64,000 nt of DNA from CBDBCU01 sp965242615 (GTDB lineage: Bacteria; Chloroflexota; Dehalococcoidia; Lucifugimonadales; UBA3495). Under the pieces are notes generated by a model. That model ran no database searches, was not told where the DNA came from, and saw nothing but the letters and a program-made list of their open reading frames with translations. How positions within the stretch are numbered: the first letter of the stretch is position 1; the number at the start of each line of letters is the position of its first letter. The translations under genes were made by a program, and so were the position numbers. The stretch spans positions 620,001 through 684,000 of the forward strand of contig CBDESR010000004.1 in NCBI GenBank assembly GCA_965242615.1. The letters run 5' to 3'. Positions 1 through 9,277 of this stretch are shown here, piece by piece.

Positions 1-933
1 GAACAAATCCGCCTGCCCCCGGGCCGCCGTCAACGGCGCCTCCGGAGATACTCCGGCCGCCGCCCGCTCTTGTCCTACCTGCTCCAAAGTCCGCACCGCC
101 GTAGTCCCGACCGCGATAATCGGCCGCCCCTCCCGCCGGGCGGCCGTCAACAGCGCCGCCGTTTCCGCCGGCAATTCATAGTATTCGGTATGAATATGAT
201 GTTCCGCCGGATTCTCCCCCGCCACCGGCCGAAAAGTATCCAACCCCACATGGAGCGTAACAAACGCCGTAGCAATCCCCCCCGCCCGCAGACCCTCCAG
301 CAATTGCGGCGTAAAATGCAGCCCCGCCGTCGGCGCCGCCACACTCCCCGGCTCTCGCCCGTAAACCGTCTGATACCGTTCCGGGTCGGACAGCCGCTCC
401 CGAATATACGGCGGCAATGGCATCTCCCCCAACTGCTCAATCCCCGTTTCCCGCTCCAACCGCACCGTCCGCACCCCCTCGCCATCCACCGCCAGCACCT
501 CCGCCTCCACCGGCTCCACCGCCTCAACCCCGGCACTCTCCCCGGCCGCCGCCGCCTCAGCCCCCCCGTCCCGGCCGGCATCCGCCGCCGCCGTCAGCAG
601 CAACGCCGTCCCCGGCCGCAATCGCCGCCCCGGCTTGCCCAACGCCTGCCAAACCCCCGGACTTTCCCGTCGCAGCAGCAGCAACTCCACCTGGCCGCCG
701 CCATCCCGCCGCCGGCCGTACAGCCGCGCCGGAATCACCCGACTGCGGTTCAACACCAGCACGCAGCCCGGCGGCAAATAGCGGCCAATATCCGCAAACC
801 GGCGATGCTCCATCCGCCCCTTCGACCGCCGCAGCAACAGCAAACGGGACGCATCCCGCGGCTCCACCGGCCTTTGGGCAATCAACTCCGCCGGCAAATA
901 ATAATCAAAATCGCTGGTACGCATCGCCAACAT
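1..933 (-). CDS. queA: tRNA ribosyltransferase-isomerase QueA (3' end outside window)
   Basis: S-adenosylmethionine:tRNA ribosyltransferase-isomerase, the step that adds the cyclopentene ring precursor during queuosine synthesis on tRNA. The 311 residues visible start FDYYLPAELIAQRPVEPRD and contain the family signatures PTAGLHFTP (about 201-209) and HVGLDTFRP (about 228-236), plus GTTAVRTLE near 276. The C-terminus lies beyond base 1. An Ala/Gly/Glu-rich insertion at about residues 115-150 makes this copy longer than usual in the middle. Two in-frame ATGs (933 and 924) are possible starts and neither has a strong Shine-Dalgarno. It follows the HEPN gene on the same strand after about 107 bases. 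Identification rests on the signature motifs and is firm. Confidence 0.93.
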   Translation of the reverse strand, partial: MLAMRTSDFDYYLPAELIAQRPVEPRDASRLLLLRRSKGRMEHRRFADIGRYLPPGCVLVLNRSRVIPARLYGRRRDGGGQVELLLLRRESPGVWQALGKPGRRLRPGTALLLTAAADAGRDGGAEAAAAGESAGVEAVEPVEAEVLAVDGEGVRTVRLERETGIEQLGEMPLPPYIRERLSDPERYQTVYGREPGSVAAPTAGLHFTPQLLEGLRAGGIATAFVTLHVGLDTFRPVAGENPAEHHIHTEYYELPAETAALLTAARREGRPIIAVGTTAVRTLEQVGQERAAAGVSPEAPLTAARGQADLF

Positions 934-1040
934 CGCCAATAAAGGAAAGGAGGCTGGTTAGATCGTGTGGCTACTTTAAGTCCGCCAAGTTGCCGTTCAG
1001 CCGGCCGGCGTTAATTGCAAGTAGATTAGGCATGGTAGGT

Positions 1041-1697
1041 TCACTCGCCGGCAGAGGTTGCGCGATACTTTTCGGTTGCCGCCGCATTCTCCACATCGTC
1101 CCGGAACCACTCGATTAACTGGATTATGTCGTTATGCAAGCCGGCGTAATCATCGGGCTGGATCCCCAGATATTGCTCGCCGTGAGCCACGCGGTTTCGG
1201 TTGTCGATAAGCCTTTCGTCAATTATGGGTTTCTTTGGCCGGTAAGCGGTATCATCTACCCCTACGCGGCACAAAATCTCGGTCAAGACTTTCGAGTTGA
1301 GGTTGGAACGGGCATTGACCGCATCCTGCCAAGGGAGCGCGGCGTTGTCCGACTGTCCGGAGGTCATTTTGACGACCAGCTCAGTGTGGAGCAGCGGCGA
1401 GTCCGACTGACCCGCCTGTTTAATAGCCGACTGCAATCCCAAGGCCACGAAGTTAGGGGCGAGGTCGCGATAATGCAAGCCCCGCGTAGCCACATAGGAA
1501 ATATAGGCAGTCGCCGCCTCTTTGATAAACCCTTCCCAATGGGCGTACAGCAGGCAGACCGCGGCGCGCAGGAAAACCGCCTGCTCGTGCGGCCGCGACC
1601 TGGATACGGCGAGTTTCAGGGTCGTCAGTTCCCTTTTGCGCCAAGCAAGTTGGTCTGCCAGGAACTGCGACAACTGCCCCCTGGCCCTTATTGGCAT
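1041..1697 (-). CDS. HEPN-domain ribonuclease-like protein (MAE_28990/MAE_18760 type)
   Basis: A 218-residue protein resembling the MAE_28990/MAE_18760-type HEPN family. It has the early signature YAHWEGFIKEA (about 51-61) and a catalytic-type R-x4-H motif, RNRVAH at 167-172, followed by G. HEPN proteins of this class are usually metal-independent RNases in toxin or defence modules; RNase activity here is inferred from the motif. The ATG at 1697 was chosen because it lies inside the 3' end of the DUF262 gene (10-base overlap), implying translational coupling; a longer reading frame to 1796 lies entirely within DUF262 coding sequence. DUF262 plus HEPN is a recurrent pair, so the two probably work as one toxin/effector unit attached to the defence operon upstream. 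Confidence 0.8.
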   Translation of the reverse strand: MPIRARGQLSQFLADQLAWRKRELTTLKLAVSRSRPHEQAVFLRAAVCLLYAHWEGFIKEAATAYISYVATRGLHYRDLAPNFVALGLQSAIKQAGQSDSPLLHTELVVKMTSGQSDNAALPWQDAVNARSNLNSKVLTEILCRVGVDDTAYRPKKPIIDERLIDNRNRVAHGEQYLGIQPDDYAGLHNDIIQLIEWFRDDVENAAATEKYRATSAGE

Positions 1698-2809
1698 GGC
1701 GCAAAAAGCCTTCGGCCAATGGGGATATTGGCGGGAATGCGGAACGACGCCCTGACCCCATTGCCGCTGTACCGCAAGAAACCGTCGTCTTTCCAAAGTT
1801 TCTTGGAAACTTCCGCAATGTCCGGCACCGGACCGCCGCGGTCTTGATAGAGTTCGTAATTATAACCCAATCCCAAAGCCATCGGCTCGAAGGCGGAAAC
1901 TGAGAACCCGCCAAGGTGGCGGCCTTTTTGATGGTCGTACCGGTGGAAGCTGTGCTCGGCCAGGGAATTGGCAAACTGCTTGAAGGTAAATCGGAAAGCA
2001 GCCGCTTCGACTTCCTGGTTTTCCGGGAAGTTTTTGGATTGGGCGAATTCAACGATGGCATCGTTAAGGAACTCGCCGATGTCGCCGACTGAGCGCAAGT
2101 CCGCCGCTGCCATTTTCCGGAAAACCAGAAAGCGGGTTACGAGGTCCAAGTGGTATTGCTGATCGATTAACCGTTCCGACAGGGCGACGGAGGTCAAAAA
2201 ATCTGGCTCCTCAGCCAAGTCCGCGATCCAGCGATAGGCCGCGGGATTAACCGCGATGAGGATTACATTCCGCAGTTCCTGTTCGGACAGTTGGGAGCCG
2301 CCGGTGTTAAGCCGTTGAAACAGCTCGTACTTGCTATCCTCGCTACTTTCCCGGAGGATAATTTTAACGTCGAGTTTCGACCGGCGAATCAACAACCGGT
2401 TGGCGCTGCCGATGTGGGTGTCGGGGTTTTCGCTGCTCCACACCTTTCCCTCGAGGGAGGGCAGGTATTTAGTTTTTTTCAGGGACAAGGGGGGCAACTT
2501 TTGGCCTGCGCTGTCCTGGAGTTCGCCGGCGAACTCCAGGATGGTGGAAAGCCTTTGCAAGCCGTCGATTACATCCCAAACGCCGTCCTCCCGTTGGGAT
2601 ACGAAAATCGACGGGATGGGGATGCCCAGGAGCAGGGATTCGATGAGCCGCGACTTCTGCTCATCGCTCCAGCGGTAGTACCACTGAAATTCGGGGTGAA
2701 TATCCAACTCCCCATCGCGGTACAGGTTCATGATTTCCCCGATGGACATGGGGTAACCGTCGCTGTGAATCTCAGTACGGCGTTCCTCAATTTCTTGGTC
2801 GAGACTCAT
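1688..2809 (-). CDS. DUF262 domain protein (GmrS-like/ParB-fold NTPase)
   Basis: A 373-residue DUF262 protein. The N-terminus has the family layout: a region with IHPEFQWYYRW (about 38-48), then FVSQREDGVWDVIDGLQRL (about 69-87), where DGLQR is the variant of the DGQQR nucleotide-binding motif. DUF262 is the N-terminal domain of GmrSD type IV restriction enzymes and is thought to bind or hydrolyse NTPs; here it is not fused to the usual DUF1524 HNH nuclease but paired with a HEPN gene. A good ribosome site (AAGGAG) precedes ATG 2809. A TATAAT-like box at 2857-2862 could give it its own promoter, since 121 bases separate it from the helicase gene. Family call is firm; substrate is unknown. Confidence 0.85.
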   Translation of the reverse strand: MSLDQEIEERRTEIHSDGYPMSIGEIMNLYRDGELDIHPEFQWYYRWSDEQKSRLIESLLLGIPIPSIFVSQREDGVWDVIDGLQRLSTILEFAGELQDSAGQKLPPLSLKKTKYLPSLEGKVWSSENPDTHIGSANRLLIRRSKLDVKIILRESSEDSKYELFQRLNTGGSQLSEQELRNVILIAVNPAAYRWIADLAEEPDFLTSVALSERLIDQQYHLDLVTRFLVFRKMAAADLRSVGDIGEFLNDAIVEFAQSKNFPENQEVEAAAFRFTFKQFANSLAEHSFHRYDHQKGRHLGGFSVSAFEPMALGLGYNYELYQDRGGPVPDIAEVSKKLWKDDGFLRYSGNGVRASFRIPANIPIGRRLFAPCQ

Positions 2810-2930
2810 CTTAAGGCTCCTTCCGGATGATGCTGGAGCAGACGATTGTTATGGGAATTATATACTTTAATCCATCGCTAGAGAATGGGGAAAATACCGG
2901 TTCCGACGGCGCAAAACGCCGCGCTGTCCC

Positions 2931-5906
2931 TTACCCGCCTGCCGCCGGGGGATTGGGAAAAGCCGGACTGCCCGGACCCCACCACTCGACCCGCGCGGCG
3001 GCGTATTCGTGGGCGGCCCGGTCGGTAGTTACGATGCTGACCGTAGCATCCGGGCCGGTTACCTGCCAGTGATTAACTCCGGCCGGGATGGCGATCCAGC
3101 CTTCCGGCAGCAACCTGGGGTGGTTCAGGATGCGGGTCAGGTCGTCCATACCGATTTGCGGCCGCTCCGCCGGCAGCGCGTCGATTTCGCTGTTCAGCAA
3201 GTCCAGGTTCAGGATGGGGAGGGCAGCCAGTTGGTCAATTGCGGCGGCGATGGCGGCCTGCCGCCCGTCGCCTTGCGGCGCTTCCCGAATAATCCGCTCC
3301 AGGCCGCTTTGCAGGATGGGACGATACGCGCCCACATTATCCTGAATGGCGCGCAGCCGTTCCTCCATGGCCTGGTAGGCGTCATATTCGGCGGTGTCGG
3401 CGTAAAAGAGATGGATGATGTCGACCGTTTCCCGCTGCTGCCCGATGCGGTCAATGCGGCCGATGCGCTGCTCCAGGGTCATGGGGTTCCACGGAATATC
3501 ATAGTTGACCATAGCGGTGCAGAATTGCAGGTTCAGGGATTCGGCGGCCGTTTCGGTGCAGAGCAACAAGCCGCGCTCAGCATCGATAAGGCGGTTAATG
3601 CGCTCCTCCCGGGGCGGGCCGCCAGCAAAGGCATCCTGACCGGAAAGGCAGGTTACGGAATAACCGGCGCCTTGAGTCAGCCGCTCCGCCAAGTAAATCT
3701 GGGTGTCCCGGAACTGGGTAAAGATGATGATTTTGCGATGGCCGGCGGCTTCCAGTTGCGCCAGTTCCTCCCGCAGGACGTGGTACTTGGTATCGTCCCG
3801 CTGCAACGCCATCGCGCGGGTTGCGGTGTCCTCGAGCCTGGCCCGCTGCTCTGGGGGCAAGGCCGCGCCGGGCAAGGCGGCATCCGGGTCATCGCCATCC
3901 AGTTCCTCGGCGGTGGCGGCGGACAGGAAACGCCATTCCTCGACTTCGTTCTCCCGCCGCGCCAAGTGATTGTGGATGGTTTGGGCGTAGGCATAGGGTG
4001 ACGACCCCAACCGCTTGCGGTAAGTGGTCATTATAAAGCCCAGGGCCGGGCGGTTCAGCGCGGGATGGCCGGCGTAGCATTGCCGCACCAAGTCGTCAAT
4101 TTCATCATACAAGCATCGCTCCTCCGGGTTCATCTCAATAGGGCGGGCGAGAACCTGGCGCTGCGGCACCGTCAAGTCAATCAGCCCGGCTTGGCGGTAA
4201 TGGCGGAGTAGCTCCCGGGTGTGGCGGGACATATTGCCCTTGGGCGGCGCCTGCTCCCGCATCCGGGCGGCGCTTTCCCGCATTAACTCCGGATTCAGTT
4301 GGGCGTCAACAAACATTTCGTTGTCGCTCCAAATGAGGCGTTCCAGATGGTCTTGCAGCACGGCGGGCCGCGGCGTCAATTGCCGGTACCAGTCCCGCAG
4401 CGTCCGCCACCACTGCGGCGTCAGTTCCAGCGATTCGTCATAAAAGTCGCGGAACTGGCTATCGTTCCAGCCGCCGGGTTGCAGCAGTTGCAGCAACGCC
4501 CACAACTCGGCTTCGTTAATCTGCATGGGCGTGGCGGTCAACAGCAGCAGACCCCGGGTGCGCTCGGCCAGACTGCGGAGCAGTTTCAGATATTCGTTGG
4601 GCTGGCGGCGTTGGGGGTTGTTCACTTCCTCAAAGCGGGCGTGGTGCGCTTCGTCCACTACCACCATATCGTAGTCGGGATTGCTTTGCAGGAACTCGGC
4701 GGCGTGGCGGCGCAGCCAAGCGTAGGAAACGATAACCATCGGCGCGGACCACGCCGGTTCCGGGGCCGGTTCCACGGTGCCGTCGGGATGCTGCAAGGTC
4801 ATGATTCCACTGCCGGCCCGCTCCAGAATGGGGATGCTGAGGTTGAACTTGCGCCGCAGTTCCTCCTGCCACTGGCGGCGGGCCGATTTGGGCGTCAGTA
4901 TCAGCAGGCGTTGCAGCCGCCCTTGGTTCAGGCGGGTTTTCAGCAGGATGCCGGCTTGCAGGGTTTTGCCCAAGCCCACTTCATCGGCAATCAGCAGGCG
5001 GTCCTGGTCCGACTGAACTACCCGTTGGCGGCGAAAGTTTTCCTGATGCGGCCACAACTGCGCGCTGACCGTGGCCGCCGTAGTCGCCGGGTCATTGGCC
5101 AAGGCGTCATAAATCCGCCGCCACAGTTCATCCCGTTCCGCCGTCAAATCCGGTTCAGGTTCCGGAGCTGACGGCGGCTCCGGTTCCGGCGGCGGTTCCG
5201 GGACTATTTCCGGCTCCGGCGGCGGCAAGGCGGGGTTATGGGCCGGGGCGACCCGTTTCAGGTATTCGGTATAGTCCTCGGGAATGGGGATGACCACTAG
5301 CGAATCGCTGCGGGCATTCCACCAACTGGCAAAATCCCGTTCCTTGTCTTGCACCCGCCCTTCCTCCTGCCAGGAAGTGAACACATCCATCGACTCGAAG
5401 TTGGTCGCCCAGCCGCGCAGGGTTTCGTTCAGGCTGCCGCTGAAAGCCACCCGGCTGCCGGCGGCGTCGGCGATAATGCCGATTTTGGGGTGAAAAATGC
5501 CGGCGGGATGGAGGGCAATTTTCACTTCCAGCCGGTCGTTTTTGACCAGCCAAGTCAGCAGTTCCAGATTCGCCCGGGCTTGCAAATCCGCCGTATCAAT
5601 GCGGGTCAAATCCTCCGGCGGCGTCAACGCTAACAGCAGCTCCCGGGCTTGTACCTTGCCCGCGATGATGGCTTGCACCAAGGCGGCGTCGAGTTCCTTG
5701 TCGCAAATCAGGCGGATGCGCCCCCCGTTGCGGAGCAAGCCGGCAATGCCGGCCGCCGCGGCCGCCAGCCCGTTGGCGCTGAAGGTGTAGGTCGCCCGGT
5801 CGTAGCGCACCGCCGCCGCCAGAGCCGGCGCGTAAAAGCCGGCAATCAAATCCGGGCAGCTGTCCGGCGTGTAACTGGCGGCAAAGGTTAAGTCGCGCAG
5901 GGTCAT
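2931..5906 (-). CDS. PLD-like domain + SNF2-family DNA helicase
   Basis: A 991-residue two-domain protein. Residues 1 to about 230 form a phospholipase-D-like domain with H139-x-K141 and SGSLNET (156-162). A Pro/Glu-rich linker (about 240-275) leads into an SNF2-type ATPase: Walker A DEVGLGKT, DEAH box VVVDEAHHAR, motif III LTATPM, and motif VI QRIGRIDRIGQ. PLD domains can act as nucleases, and SNF2 ATPases translocate on DNA, so a role in processing or sensing foreign DNA is inferred. The ATG at 5906 overlaps the methylase stop by the classic ATGA arrangement, so the upstream reading-frame extension was discarded. It is the last member of the DUF499-DUF1156 operon. The helicase resembles BrxHII/COG0553 members of BREX type 3, but the PLD fusion differs. 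Confidence 0.9.
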   Translation of the reverse strand: MTLRDLTFAASYTPDSCPDLIAGFYAPALAAAVRYDRATYTFSANGLAAAAAGIAGLLRNGGRIRLICDKELDAALVQAIIAGKVQARELLLALTPPEDLTRIDTADLQARANLELLTWLVKNDRLEVKIALHPAGIFHPKIGIIADAAGSRVAFSGSLNETLRGWATNFESMDVFTSWQEEGRVQDKERDFASWWNARSDSLVVIPIPEDYTEYLKRVAPAHNPALPPPEPEIVPEPPPEPEPPSAPEPEPDLTAERDELWRRIYDALANDPATTAATVSAQLWPHQENFRRQRVVQSDQDRLLIADEVGLGKTLQAGILLKTRLNQGRLQRLLILTPKSARRQWQEELRRKFNLSIPILERAGSGIMTLQHPDGTVEPAPEPAWSAPMVIVSYAWLRRHAAEFLQSNPDYDMVVVDEAHHARFEEVNNPQRRQPNEYLKLLRSLAERTRGLLLLTATPMQINEAELWALLQLLQPGGWNDSQFRDFYDESLELTPQWWRTLRDWYRQLTPRPAVLQDHLERLIWSDNEMFVDAQLNPELMRESAARMREQAPPKGNMSRHTRELLRHYRQAGLIDLTVPQRQVLARPIEMNPEERCLYDEIDDLVRQCYAGHPALNRPALGFIMTTYRKRLGSSPYAYAQTIHNHLARRENEVEEWRFLSAATAEELDGDDPDAALPGAALPPEQRARLEDTATRAMALQRDDTKYHVLREELAQLEAAGHRKIIIFTQFRDTQIYLAERLTQGAGYSVTCLSGQDAFAGGPPREERINRLIDAERGLLLCTETAAESLNLQFCTAMVNYDIPWNPMTLEQRIGRIDRIGQQRETVDIIHLFYADTAEYDAYQAMEERLRAIQDNVGAYRPILQSGLERIIREAPQGDGRQAAIAAAIDQLAALPILNLDLLNSEIDALPAERPQIGMDDLTRILNHPRLLPEGWIAIPAGVNHWQVTGPDATVSIVTTDRAAHEYAAARVEWWGPGSPAFPNPPAAGG

Positions 5907-8851
5907 GCGGCCGCCGCCCCATCCCCATCCTCCCCCATTCCCAACAGAACCCCCTGCTGCGGCCGCGGCGTGGGGTCGGCGTAGAGAAACTGCCACAGGC
6001 TGCTGCCGGGGGACAAGTCCGGATGCCCGGGGCGGGCCACGCGAATCAGGGCTTCCAGTGTCCCCTTGAATTCCGGGCTTTGCGGTTGATGCCCCTGCAT
6101 TTGCAGCCACTCGGCGGCGGCCGCGCTGCCCTGGCGGTGGGTCAACGCCATGGCGGTATGGGCTTGGTCCAGCAGGGATTGGGCCGGCCGCTGTTCCGAA
6201 ATCAGGTTTTCCGCCATCCGATCCTGCGCCGATTTCAGCGTTACCTTGTCCCCCTGCTTGGTCAAAATCCGCCGGGCTTCCGGGCTGGTCAAGTCCACGC
6301 CCATGGCCCGGGCGAACAGGTTGGCTTCGTCAAAGGGAATAACCGCCGCGCCGGCCCCGTCCTGCGCCAGGATGTAAAACCGGGTCAAAGGGTCCACCGT
6401 GCTGTCCGCCCAACGCTCCGAAATCTCCCGGGTGCGGTGGGCGATAACTTCCCGCCGCGCCACTTCCAACGCATCCCCCGGCGTTACCGCAAACTCATCC
6501 TCCCGCCGGGCCGGGTTGGCCACCGCCCGCTCCGCACCCCAATTCTCCGATATAACCTGCAACGCCGGCCCAAAGGCGGCCAGATACAAGTCCACCGGGG
6601 ACAAGCCGTAGCTTTGCAGCCGGGGAATGTCCGCCTGCACCGCCCGCACAATGCGGCTTTCCACAATATGCCACGGTTCCGGGTAGCGATTGCGCTCCAG
6701 CGGCCGGCAGACCAGCAGGATGGTGCTGCGGGCCGCCGCCCGGTCGCGGATGTTCAGGGAGGATTCGGCTTCGGTTTTGATGGGCCAAGTGCGGGTGATG
6801 CAAAAGCCGGCTTCAATCAGGGCAATGGTGATGGCATCCCAAGCGGCGGTGGATTTGTGGGTGAACATCACGGTCATTATGCCGGCCGGCTTGATGACGC
6901 GGTGACATTCCTGAAAGATGGCGGCCATCTTGTCCTGATAATCCTCGGTTGCCAACCGGCCGGCAGACTGGCCGCCGCCGCGGGCTTGCTCCCGAAAGCG
7001 GGCCGGGCTGGCAATGGCTTCGTTCACCTTGTCGGTCAAGTAGGGCTGAAAGTATTCCGGGAAAACATAGCCGGCGGTGCGTTTCAGCCAAACATAGAAA
7101 AAGTCGGACAGTTCGGCGTAGTTGACATTGTTATGGTAAGGCGGGTCAAAGATGATGGCGTCAATGCTGCCCGTAGGCAAATCCAAATCTTGGGCCGGGC
7201 CGGTAATTATCCGGGACGACGGGGCAATGGCGGCGGCTGGCTCCCCGGATTGGATCAGAGCACCGTTATCCGGGTTGGGCTCAGTATGCCCGCTCATTTC
7301 AACCAATTTCGCGATGCAATCGCCCATATCATCGGCCGCCCATTCCAAACCCATTCCCTCAATAGTTACGCGCATCTCCCCACTAGACCATTTCATCCCG
7401 AAATCGTGGCTGGCAAAGGTGCCGGCTACTTTATTAGTGCCGGAATCCCATACGGAAAGCAAGCAATTGCGGGCTACCATCTTATCCAAAGCCAAGGCAA
7501 TGTATCCCCAAGCGGCCTTGCGGGTATCGTCTAGGAGGCCGGCGGATTTATCCGCATCGACCAACTCCCGGAATGCTTGGACGCAGTAGCCGTGCGCCAA
7601 TTCCTGGCGGAGGTTGTCAATACTATTCCACCGGAACACACCGTACTGGAGGAGCGTATCAGTCTTGTCCCCGGGGTTAACAGTTTCGTTAGGCAGGATG
7701 TTGGCGTCATCCCATTGTGGTCGCACTTCGGACAGCCAGGCTTGTATGGGACCCATATCGCCGTCGATGGGCCGGGCTACCTTAAAAGTTCGCACGGTCT
7801 TGGGACGGGCGTTTTCCTTGCCGTTTTTGTTCAGAGTCCAATACTGGTCGCGATAGATGACGCAGTAGAGTCGATTATCCATCCGGCCGGCTTGGGCTTC
7901 CTGAGCAAGGTAGCCTTTGGGAGTAGTATTGCCGCAAGTGGGATAAGGGCAGGTAGCTATACCCCCCTTGACGGTGCCGCCGGATTGTTCACTGGCTTGG
8001 TACACTACCCGGAATTGGCAGATGCCCTTATCACTATCCGGCAATAGTTGGATACCGGCGCCTTTAGCGTCCAGCCGCCAGTTGGGCGATAGGGGGATTT
8101 CCCTTTGACAAGAGGGACACTGAATCGTGCGACACCAAAGATACGTTTGGGCGTATCTTTGGTGTCGCACGATTCGCGAAAAATTTTTCCCGGGAGGGGG
8201 GTCGAAAGAGAATCCATCCGGGATGTCTTTGGGGTCGAGGGGTTCGAGCTCGGGATAAACGCCATCGAGCAGTTCCTTAACCCGTTCCTGAAAGCGGGCG
8301 CTGACTTGCTGATATTCGGAAAGGAGGGCATTGCCGTACTGCTGCGGCCACTGACAGGTGGCGCGCAGGATTAGGGCGGCCACCGGGTTCAGTTCATTGG
8401 CGATGGTATTCAGCCCCAACCGCCCGGCCTCAAAGGGAATGGAGCCGCCGCCGGCGGTAACATCCAGCACTACCGGATTTTCCACCGCCAGGTTCTCCCG
8501 AAACCACCGGGCTTCCTCCGGGGACAGGTTATGGGTAAAGGCGCGTTTGTTGGCGTAACCCTCGGTCTTGGAGTTGGCGGCATTGGCGGCGGCGATGCGC
8601 TGGGCGTCGTGATGGATACCGGCATAAGTTCCCATCAGGTCGTAAAAGTCGGATTGGTCGGCGTCGGCGTTAAGCAGCGACGCCGCCACCGCCGCCCGGG
8701 ATGGGGCCAACGGCCGCCGCGCCCACCAGACATGGAGTTGATGCGGCGCCGGATTGGGCACCGCCCCGGCCCGCTCCCGGATGCCCTCGACGGAGATTTC
8801 GTTAATGGGGAGCCAGTTTTCGATGAGGCGGCGGGAGGGGGGAGTGGTCAT
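5903..8851 (-). CDS. DUF1156 (COG1743) adenine-type DNA methyltransferase
   Basis: A 982-residue DNA methylase with an N-terminal DUF1156 region (PHQLHVWWARRPLAPSRA, about 36-53), the SAM-binding motif TAGGGS (132-137), and the catalytic motif DPPY (about 569-572), the amino-methylase type. Two cysteine pairs, CPSC (245-248) and C301/C306 with flanking Cys240, look like the Zn-ribbon insert of COG1743. Family knowledge: such methylases mark host DNA in BREX type 3 (PglXI) and related systems. ATG 8851 lies 27 bases after the preceding small gene, and its stop overlaps the helicase start. A perfect inverted repeat of 2 x 24 bases lies inside the coding sequence at 8122-8175 (residues about 226-244), immediately before the Zn-ribbon. 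Modification target is unknown. Confidence 0.92.
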   Translation of the reverse strand: MTTPPSRRLIENWLPINEISVEGIRERAGAVPNPAPHQLHVWWARRPLAPSRAAVAASLLNADADQSDFYDLMGTYAGIHHDAQRIAAANAANSKTEGYANKRAFTHNLSPEEARWFRENLAVENPVVLDVTAGGGSIPFEAGRLGLNTIANELNPVAALILRATCQWPQQYGNALLSEYQQVSARFQERVKELLDGVYPELEPLDPKDIPDGFSFDPPPGKNFSRIVRHQRYAQTYLWCRTIQCPSCQREIPLSPNWRLDAKGAGIQLLPDSDKGICQFRVVYQASEQSGGTVKGGIATCPYPTCGNTTPKGYLAQEAQAGRMDNRLYCVIYRDQYWTLNKNGKENARPKTVRTFKVARPIDGDMGPIQAWLSEVRPQWDDANILPNETVNPGDKTDTLLQYGVFRWNSIDNLRQELAHGYCVQAFRELVDADKSAGLLDDTRKAAWGYIALALDKMVARNCLLSVWDSGTNKVAGTFASHDFGMKWSSGEMRVTIEGMGLEWAADDMGDCIAKLVEMSGHTEPNPDNGALIQSGEPAAAIAPSSRIITGPAQDLDLPTGSIDAIIFDPPYHNNVNYAELSDFFYVWLKRTAGYVFPEYFQPYLTDKVNEAIASPARFREQARGGGQSAGRLATEDYQDKMAAIFQECHRVIKPAGIMTVMFTHKSTAAWDAITIALIEAGFCITRTWPIKTEAESSLNIRDRAAARSTILLVCRPLERNRYPEPWHIVESRIVRAVQADIPRLQSYGLSPVDLYLAAFGPALQVISENWGAERAVANPARREDEFAVTPGDALEVARREVIAHRTREISERWADSTVDPLTRFYILAQDGAGAAVIPFDEANLFARAMGVDLTSPEARRILTKQGDKVTLKSAQDRMAENLISEQRPAQSLLDQAHTAMALTHRQGSAAAAEWLQMQGHQPQSPEFKGTLEALIRVARPGHPDLSPGSSLWQFLYADPTPRPQQGVLLGMGEDGDGAAAA
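8122..8175. repeat. Perfect 24-bp inverted repeat inside the methylase gene
   Basis: Left arm 8122-8145 and right arm 8152-8175 are exact reverse complements separated by 6 bases (8146-8151). The 54-base unit keeps the reading frame and encodes residues about 226-244 of the DUF1156 methylase. In RNA it would form a very stable 24-bp hairpin in the middle of the message. Confidence 0.97.
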
Positions 8852-8878
8852 AGGGGAGTTAGTCCTTTTGTTGGGGGA

Positions 8879-9277
8879 TTAAGCCGGGGTAACGGCGGCG
8901 GGGTGGGGTTCTTGCCATTCCGCCAGGCTTTCGACGGGTTCGCAGTCCAAGATAAAGTTCGGGCCGGGCAGGTAAGGGGATTGGGCTACCGGCCCGGGCT
9001 GCGGCTCCAGAAAAAGGGGAGCATCACCGCCCTCCTTATCCACCGTGATGAACCACTCGCCATCCGGGGCTTCCAGCAGCAAGGAGCGCAAGTCAAGCAA
9101 ACCGCTGCGGAACTGCTGCAACCGTTCCGGGAGCGCGGCCGTTACCAGGTAGCAATCGGTGCTGATGTCCGGGCCATAGCCCACACCCACATAGGAGCGG
9201 CCGGCGGCGTCAGCGGCGGCAAAAACCTGAATGCCGTCGTAATAGACCAGGATGTCGGTAAGGTTTATGGATTTCAT
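8879..9277 (-). CDS. Unknown protein, second copy of family A (N-terminal domain only)
   Basis: A 132-residue protein of a family I do not recognise with confidence. It is a paralogue of the N-terminal 130 residues of the 309-residue protein at 9704-10633: both begin with MK(A/S)INLT, then YYDG(V/I)QVFA, and share RQFRSGLLDLR and LLLEAP. The C-terminal half of the larger paralogue is absent. ATG 9277 overlaps the stop of the preceding B gene (ATGA), so the two are translationally coupled; the longer frame upstream is inside the B gene. It lies directly before the DUF1156 methylase. The tight coupling in a defence operon suggests a partner of the B protein or of the methylase/ATPase complex, but this is inference. 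Confidence 0.75.
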   Translation of the reverse strand: MKSINLTDILVYYDGIQVFAAADAAGRSYVGVGYGPDISTDCYLVTAALPERLQQFRSGLLDLRSLLLEAPDGEWFITVDKEGGDAPLFLEPQPGPVAQSPYLPGPNFILDCEPVESLAEWQEPHPAAVTPA

